The notes below the pieces were generated by a model. The model was not told where the DNA came from. It did not search any database and worked only from the letters and a program-made list of their open reading frames with translations. Both the position numbers and the translations under genes were made by a program. Source: Citricoccus sp. WCRC_4 (GTDB lineage: Bacteria; Actinomycetota; Actinomycetes; Actinomycetales; Micrococcaceae). From it: DNA of 9,138 bases. Shown piece after piece: positions 5,474-9,138 of this stretch (its first letter is position 1; each line of letters starts with the position of its first letter). The stretch is from contig JAPFFX010000296.1 of NCBI GenBank assembly GCA_026645375.1, forward strand, positions 1 through 9,138, read 5' to 3'.

Positions 5474-6553
5474 GTGCATCCAGCACCGGAGAGCGGCCTC
5501 GTGCCGCGCATCGTCACCCTCGGCACCGCCGGCGGCCCCCGCTGGTGGGCCTCGCAGGAGGGCCGTCACCGTCACGGCATCGCCACGGCCGTGGTGGTGG
5601 GGGATGCCTATTACCTCGTGGACGTGGGCCTGGGCGCCGGTCGGCAGCTCGAGAAGGCGGGTCTGTCCTTCAACGGCATGCGTGCGGTGTTCGTGACCCA
5701 CCTCCACTCCGATCACACGGTCGACCTGGCCAGCCTGTTGCTGATGGGCCTGTACGAACGTGACCTCGCGACCCTGGACCCGATCAGCATCATCGGCCCC
5801 GGAGACCGCGGTGCGCTGCCCCCGGTCTCGCCCCGGGCCGGCGTCGCCCCCCAGCCGGTGTTCCCGGAGAACCCGACGCCGGGCATCCGGGGCATGGTGC
5901 ACTCGCTCGTGCAGGCCTACGCCACGGACGTCAACGACCGGGTGCTCGACGCCCTGCGCCCCTCGCCGTTCGACTGCTTCACCGCCACCGACATCGCCAT
6001 CCCGGAGGGCATCGGGTACCACCCGAATGAGAACCCGACGCCGGCGGGCATGGCCCCCTTCGAGGTCTACCGCGACGAACTGGTGACGGTCACGGCCATC
6101 CTCGTGGAGCACCCGCCGATCGCCCCGGCCTTCGCCTTCCGCTTCGACACCGCCGCCGGGTCGGTGACCATCTCGGGCGACACCACGGCGACCGACAACC
6201 TCGTCACCCTCGCCCGGGACACCGACCTGCTGCTCCACGAGGCCATCGACTTCGACTGGGTCGAATCCCGCTACGGGGGCAGCCCCACCGAGGCCGACCG
6301 CGCCTCGATCGATCACCACCGCAGGTCCCACACGAGCCCCGAACAGGCAGTGGAGCTCGCCGAACGAGCCGGCGCCGCCCGCCTGGCCCTGCACCACCTC
6401 GTCCCGGGCCACACGACCACGCAACGGTGGTACGAGCTGGCCTCGGACTTCTCGGGCGAGTTCTTCATTCCCGAGGACCTGGCCACCATCCCCTTTGCCC
6501 GCACGACTGCGGACGCCGATACTGCTGCCCTGAAGGTAGGTGCCCTGCGATGA
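5474..6553 (+). CDS. MBL-fold metallohydrolase, RNase Z/arylsulfatase AtsA-like (copy 2)
   Basis: A 359-residue paralogue of the protein at 2611-3609. Shared blocks include VTLGTAGGP (14-22), FVTHLHSDH (73-81), TAILVEHPP (207-215), AFAFRFDTAAGSV (219-231), SGDTT (234-238) and LLLHEA (252-257). Metal ligands H76, H78, D80, H81, H213, D236, H286 and H308 are all present, so a dinuclear zinc hydrolase is expected. Compared with copy 1 it has a longer proline-rich insert (about residues 113-137), a longer segment before the H213 block and an additional C-terminal tail. These changes flank the active site and suggest a different substrate. GTG at 5474 is the start, with a perfect AAGGAG five bases before it. 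There is no signal peptide. The stop codon overlaps the next start (ATGA), so hydrolase and transporter are made together, implying that the transporter brings in the substrate or a related compound. It is probably controlled by the dyads at 5348-5383. Confidence 0.93.
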   Translation: MHPAPESGLVPRIVTLGTAGGPRWWASQEGRHRHGIATAVVVGDAYYLVDVGLGAGRQLEKAGLSFNGMRAVFVTHLHSDHTVDLASLLLMGLYERDLATLDPISIIGPGDRGALPPVSPRAGVAPQPVFPENPTPGIRGMVHSLVQAYATDVNDRVLDALRPSPFDCFTATDIAIPEGIGYHPNENPTPAGMAPFEVYRDELVTVTAILVEHPPIAPAFAFRFDTAAGSVTISGDTTATDNLVTLARDTDLLLHEAIDFDWVESRYGGSPTEADRASIDHHRRSHTSPEQAVELAERAGAARLALHHLVPGHTTTQRWYELASDFSGEFFIPEDLATIPFARTTADADTAALKVGALR

Positions 6554-7887
6554 CCCACACTGCAACGAAGCCCGGCCCGGAGGCCATGGAGATCTCGACC
6601 TCGCTCAACACGACGATGATGCGCCGCATCCTCGCCTCGAGCTTCCTGGGGTCGATGATCGAGTTCTACGACTTCATCCTGTTCGCCACCGCGGCCTCGA
6701 TCGTCTTCAGCCAGGTCTTCTTCACCGGCATCGATTCCGGCCTGGGCCTCTTCCTCTCCTTCACGATCCTCGCGGTCGGCTACGTCGCCCGTCCCCTGGG
6801 TGGCGTCGTCTTCGGCCACTTCGGTGACCGGCTCGGCCGCAAGGGCGTCCTGGTCACCTCGATGATGCTGATGGGTGCCACCACCGTGGCGATCGGCCTG
6901 CTGCCGCCGACCGCCATGATCGGCATCGCGGCCCCGATCCTGCTCACGGTCTTCCGCGTCATCCAGGGCCTGGCGGTCGGGGGCGAGTGGGGCGGTGCCA
7001 TGCTCATCGCCCTGGAGCACGCCCCGGCCCAGCGCCGTGGGTTCGCCGCCAGCTTCGCCAACATGGGCGGTCCGGCCGGGGCGATCCTGGCCACCGTGGT
7101 GATGTCCGTGTTCACCATGCTCCCGGACGACCAGTTCATCAGCTGGGGCTGGCGTGTCCCGTTCCTGCTCAGCGCCGTGCTCGTCCTGATCGGCCTGGTC
7201 GTCCGTCTCAAGGTCCACGAGTCGCCACTGTTCGCCAAGCTGGAGGACAAGGCGGAGGAGCGCAAGATCCCGCTCATGGAGGTGATCACGAAGTACCCGA
7301 AGAACCTCACGCTGGGGATCCTCGCCGGCATGAGCTCGTACACCGTGCAGGGACTCATGACCGTGTGGGGCATCTCGTACGTCATCAACCAGGGCCTGGA
7401 CCAGACGCACACGCTGTGGGTCAAGGCGCTCGGCGCGGCCTCCACGGTCGTCCTCGTGTGGTTCGCCTCCCGCCTGTCCGACCGGGTCGGCCGACGCCCC
7501 GTGATGATCGTCGGGATGCTGATCGGCGCGGCCGCGGCCTTCCCGGTCATGCAGCTGCTGGACCTCGGTAACCTCTGGGCGTTCCTGCTGGCACTGATCC
7601 TGACCCAGGGCTTCGTGCAGGGCACCATCTTCGGTCCCTTCGGCGCCTTCTGCGCCGAACTGTTCCCCACCCGCATCCGGTACACCGGCTCGTCGCTGGT
7701 CTACCAGGCCTCCTCGACGCTCGGTGCCGGCTTCACCCCGATGATCGCCTCGGGCCTGGTCGCCTTCGCCGGTGGATCGCTGTGGCTGATCGGAGTCGTG
7801 TGGGTCGTCGTGTACCTGGTGGCCGTCCTGGCGACCCTGGCGGTGAAGGAGGGCCGCGACGCCGACCTCGAGAGCGACATGCTCTGA
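6550..7887 (+). CDS. MFS transporter, metabolite:H+ symporter (MHS) type
   Basis: A 445-residue, 12-segment carrier. MHS hallmarks are ASSFLGSMIEFYDF (29-42), GHFGDRLGRK (89-98, intact motif A), RVIQGLAVGGEWGGAMLIAL (136-155) followed by EHAP, SDRVGRRP (310-317) and FPTRIRYTGSSLVYQ (372-386). This branch includes shikimate, alpha-ketoglutarate, citrate, proline/betaine and aromatic acid importers driven by protons; the substrate cannot be chosen from sequence. The start is the ATG at 6550, which overlaps the hydrolase stop by four bases, with AAGGTAGG just upstream. An earlier GTG in this frame would bury 41 unlikely residues in the hydrolase gene. It is the last gene of its operon and meets the LysR gene head-on with a six-base gap, with a long hairpin just after its stop. 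Confidence 0.94.
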   Translation: MTHTATKPGPEAMEISTSLNTTMMRRILASSFLGSMIEFYDFILFATAASIVFSQVFFTGIDSGLGLFLSFTILAVGYVARPLGGVVFGHFGDRLGRKGVLVTSMMLMGATTVAIGLLPPTAMIGIAAPILLTVFRVIQGLAVGGEWGGAMLIALEHAPAQRRGFAASFANMGGPAGAILATVVMSVFTMLPDDQFISWGWRVPFLLSAVLVLIGLVVRLKVHESPLFAKLEDKAEERKIPLMEVITKYPKNLTLGILAGMSSYTVQGLMTVWGISYVINQGLDQTHTLWVKALGAASTVVLVWFASRLSDRVGRRPVMIVGMLIGAAAAFPVMQLLDLGNLWAFLLALILTQGFVQGTIFGPFGAFCAELFPTRIRYTGSSLVYQASSTLGAGFTPMIASGLVAFAGGSLWLIGVVWVVVYLVAVLATLAVKEGRDADLESDML

Positions 7888-7893
7888 CAGTCC

Positions 7894-8835
7894 TCATCCC
7901 GGACCGGGCACGCGGCTGGACGACATCTGTTCGTCCAACCGCGTGCCCTCGGCCGTGCAGAGCGTGATGAGTTCCTGCAACCGCCGGCTCCGGCGCTCCT
8001 GGACGTAGGCGAAGCAGACATCGCTGGGCTCGAAGTCGATGAGGGGGACGGCGACGACGGGGAAGCCGTCATAGGTCACGTCCACGGGCGGGCGCTGCAC
8101 GAGGACGGTCCACCCCAGGCCTCGCCCGACCAGCCCACGCACCGCCTCGAAACTCGTGGACCGCCAGCGGATGTTCGGCTCCAGCCCCTGCGTGCGCAAC
8201 TTCGGGATCTGGTTGTCCCGCACCGCGGGCACGTCCAGCAGCACGAACGGGTCGTCACCGAACTCGGCAACCTCGACGGCCTCCCGTGAGGCCAGGCGAT
8301 GTTCGGGGTGCACGAGCGCGTACCCCTGCCCCCGGCGGATCACCTCGTGGTGGACGCCGTCGATCAGGTGGCCGGTGTGGGTGATGACGGCATCGAACCG
8401 CCCCTCGAGCATCTGGCGCTGCAGGTCCCTGCCGTCACCCTCCACGATCTGGACCGTCACCTCCGGGTGCGGCACGATGAAGCGCTCGGCGATGAACGGG
8501 ACCCAGAACGGCGCGACCGCGGTGTAGCAGCCGATGCCGAGCGGGCCCACGAGCTTGCCGGCCCGGTCGGCCATCTCCTGCTGGACGTCGGCGGCGCGAC
8601 GCACCAGCTCCCGCGCATCCACCAGGAACCGGCGACCTGCCGAGGTCAGCTGGATGCCGTGGGAGCGGGTGCGGACCATGAGCTGCTGGCCGACCGCCCG
8701 CTCGAGCTCGGTCAGCGACTGGGACATCGCGGCCTGCGAGATGTGCACTGACTCGGCGGCCGCGGTCACGGTCCCCGCGTCCGTCGCCGCGATGAAGTGC
8801 TGCAACTGCCGCAGCGTGAAACGAAACGGTTCCAT
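7894..8835 (-). CDS. LysR-type transcriptional regulator
   Basis: A 313-residue protein of normal family length. The N-terminal winged helix-turn-helix (about 6-65) contains LRQLQHFIAATDAGTVTAAA and ISQAAMSQSLTELERAVGQQ, with LTSAGRRFL after the wing. A linker helix and a two-lobed effector-binding domain follow (about 93-295), recognisable from LGIGCYTAVAPFWVPF and FDAVITHTG. LysR proteins are tetramers that usually activate a catabolic or transport operon when a pathway metabolite binds. The ATG at 8835 has GAGGGA just upstream. The stop codon of the acetyltransferase gene is nine bases before the start, so the two are probably cotranscribed, and this LysR gene lacks the usual divergent target. 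The likely target is the convergent operon at 5474-7887, which carries a LysR-type box upstream. The final 15 or so residues are encoded by a hairpin and look like a dispensable tail. Confidence 0.94.
   Translation of the reverse strand: MEPFRFTLRQLQHFIAATDAGTVTAAAESVHISQAAMSQSLTELERAVGQQLMVRTRSHGIQLTSAGRRFLVDARELVRRAADVQQEMADRAGKLVGPLGIGCYTAVAPFWVPFIAERFIVPHPEVTVQIVEGDGRDLQRQMLEGRFDAVITHTGHLIDGVHHEVIRRGQGYALVHPEHRLASREAVEVAEFGDDPFVLLDVPAVRDNQIPKLRTQGLEPNIRWRSTSFEAVRGLVGRGLGWTVLVQRPPVDVTYDGFPVVAVPLIDFEPSDVCFAYVQERRSRRLQELITLCTAEGTRLDEQMSSSRVPGPG
7906..7948 (+). terminator. Long stem-loop terminator at the MFS/LysR convergent junction
   Basis: Two 18-base arms (7906-7923 and 7931-7948) pair with a single mismatch around a 7-base loop, 18 bases after the transporter stop codon. 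This is the strongest inverted repeat in the window. It lies wholly inside the last codons of the LysR gene, so the regulator's C-terminal tail is encoded by the hairpin. As at 976-1007, the mismatched position is C-A on the plus strand and G-U on the minus strand. It probably ends the hydrolase-transporter transcript; it may also fold in the LysR message. Confidence 0.7.
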
Positions 8836-8844
8836 CCCGTCCCT

Positions 8845-9138
8845 CTATCGCCCGCAGCCGGGGCCGGAACCGGTGGCGGGGGTGCGCCGCATGGGGACGT
8901 GCGGGATCCCGTCCTCGTCGTAGGGATCGCCCGCGCGCCGGAACCCGAACCGCTCGTACCAGTCCTCCAGGTGTGCCTGGGCGTGCAGGTGGATGACGGC
9001 GTCCGGTCGGCACAGGTCGATGCCATGACGGATCAGCCGGCCGGCAACGCCCTGGCCACGGGCTGCCGGGGCGGTGGCCACGCGTCCGATGGCCGGGGTG
9101 GTGCCGTGGACGTCCAGGACGCGGATCGTTCCCAGCAC
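8845..9138 (-). CDS. GNAT acetyltransferase, ElaA-like, C-terminal part
   Basis: The 97 visible residues read in from the right edge, so the N-terminus lies outside the window; the codon at the edge is probably internal. GRVATAPAARGQGVAGRLI contains the acetyl-CoA pyrophosphate loop RGQGVA. The C-terminal block LHAQAHLEDWYERFGF followed by DPYDEDGIPHVPMRR is the signature of the ElaA subgroup of GNAT N-acetyltransferases. Members transfer acetyl groups from acetyl-CoA to an amine, but the physiological substrate of ElaA-type enzymes is not well established. It precedes the LysR gene by nine bases on the same strand, so the two probably share a transcript. Nothing connects its chemistry to the hydrolase-transporter genes. 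Confidence 0.88.
   Translation of the reverse strand: MLGTIRVLDVHGTTPAIGRVATAPAARGQGVAGRLIRHGIDLCRPDAVIHLHAQAHLEDWYERFGFRRAGDPYDEDGIPHVPMRRTPATGSGPGCGR

Noticed and set aside
5393..6565. Open frame of 390 codons on the minus strand, opposite hydrolase copy 2
   Set aside because: Val/Gly/Arg/Asp-rich shadow without family features; the plus strand has all RNase Z-type metal ligands.
6313..7410. Long open frame of 365 codons on the minus strand, opposite the MHS transporter
   Set aside because: The product is Glu/Asp/His-rich low complexity without domains; it is an antisense shadow of a well-recognised transporter.
1..9138. CRISPR array, tRNA/rRNA, insertion sequence, attachment site or phage remnant
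   Set aside because: I found no spaced direct repeats, tRNA cloverleaf, transposase-like protein or flanking target duplication; the base composition looks even across the window.

Overview
The window is GC-rich chromosomal DNA with short spacers, several GTG starts and strong G/C bias at third codon positions. This fits a high-GC actinobacterium, most likely of the Micrococcales (Micrococcaceae-like), though no marker gene in the window fixes the genus. There are nine protein genes, two of them cut by the window ends. I see no tRNA, rRNA, CRISPR array, insertion sequence or phage gene.

Layout: (1) 1-731, minus strand: N-terminal part of an M16 (insulinase-like) metallopeptidase homologue. 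(2) 732-1055: non-coding, with the M16 leader, nested inverted repeats and the terminator of the next gene. (3) 1056-2435, minus: MFS transporter of the anion:cation symporter type. (4) 2611-3609, plus: RNase Z/AtsA-like metallo-beta-lactamase-fold hydrolase, divergent from (3). (5) 3616-4374, minus: IclR-family regulator, convergent with (4). (6) 4442-5320, plus: bile acid:sodium symporter (BASS) family permease, divergent from (5). (7) 5474-6553, plus: a second, paralogous RNase Z/AtsA-like hydrolase, coupled by an ATGA overlap to (8) 6550-7887, an MFS transporter of the metabolite:H+ symporter type. (9) 7894-8835, minus: LysR-type regulator, convergent with (8). It follows (10) 8845-9138, minus: the C-terminal part of an ElaA-like GNAT acetyltransferase.

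The core, 1056-8835, looks like an uptake-and-hydrolysis locus for small organic anions. It has three transporters from three families known for organic anions, two related cytosolic metallohydrolases with complete metal-ligand sets, and two regulators typical of catabolic genes. No oxygenase, dehydrogenase or CoA ligase is present, so the substrate cannot be read from the sequence. An arylsulfatase, lactonase or phosphodiesterase reaction on an imported anion is a reasonable but unproven guess.

The most interesting regulatory signal is a 17-bp pseudo-palindrome, TTNTCACTGGAYGAAAA. It occurs in both divergent intergenic regions around the IclR block (2524-2540 and 4384-4400). In both cases it is oriented so that its TTNTCA end can serve as the -35 element of the transporter gene. 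A related, more symmetrical dyad (TCATTGAATGA core) lies upstream of the second hydrolase. Directly beside that dyad is a textbook LysR-type box (ATAGG-N5-CCTAT). The simplest model is an IclR regulon covering all three transcription units, with a LysR input added to the hydrolase-MHS transporter operon.
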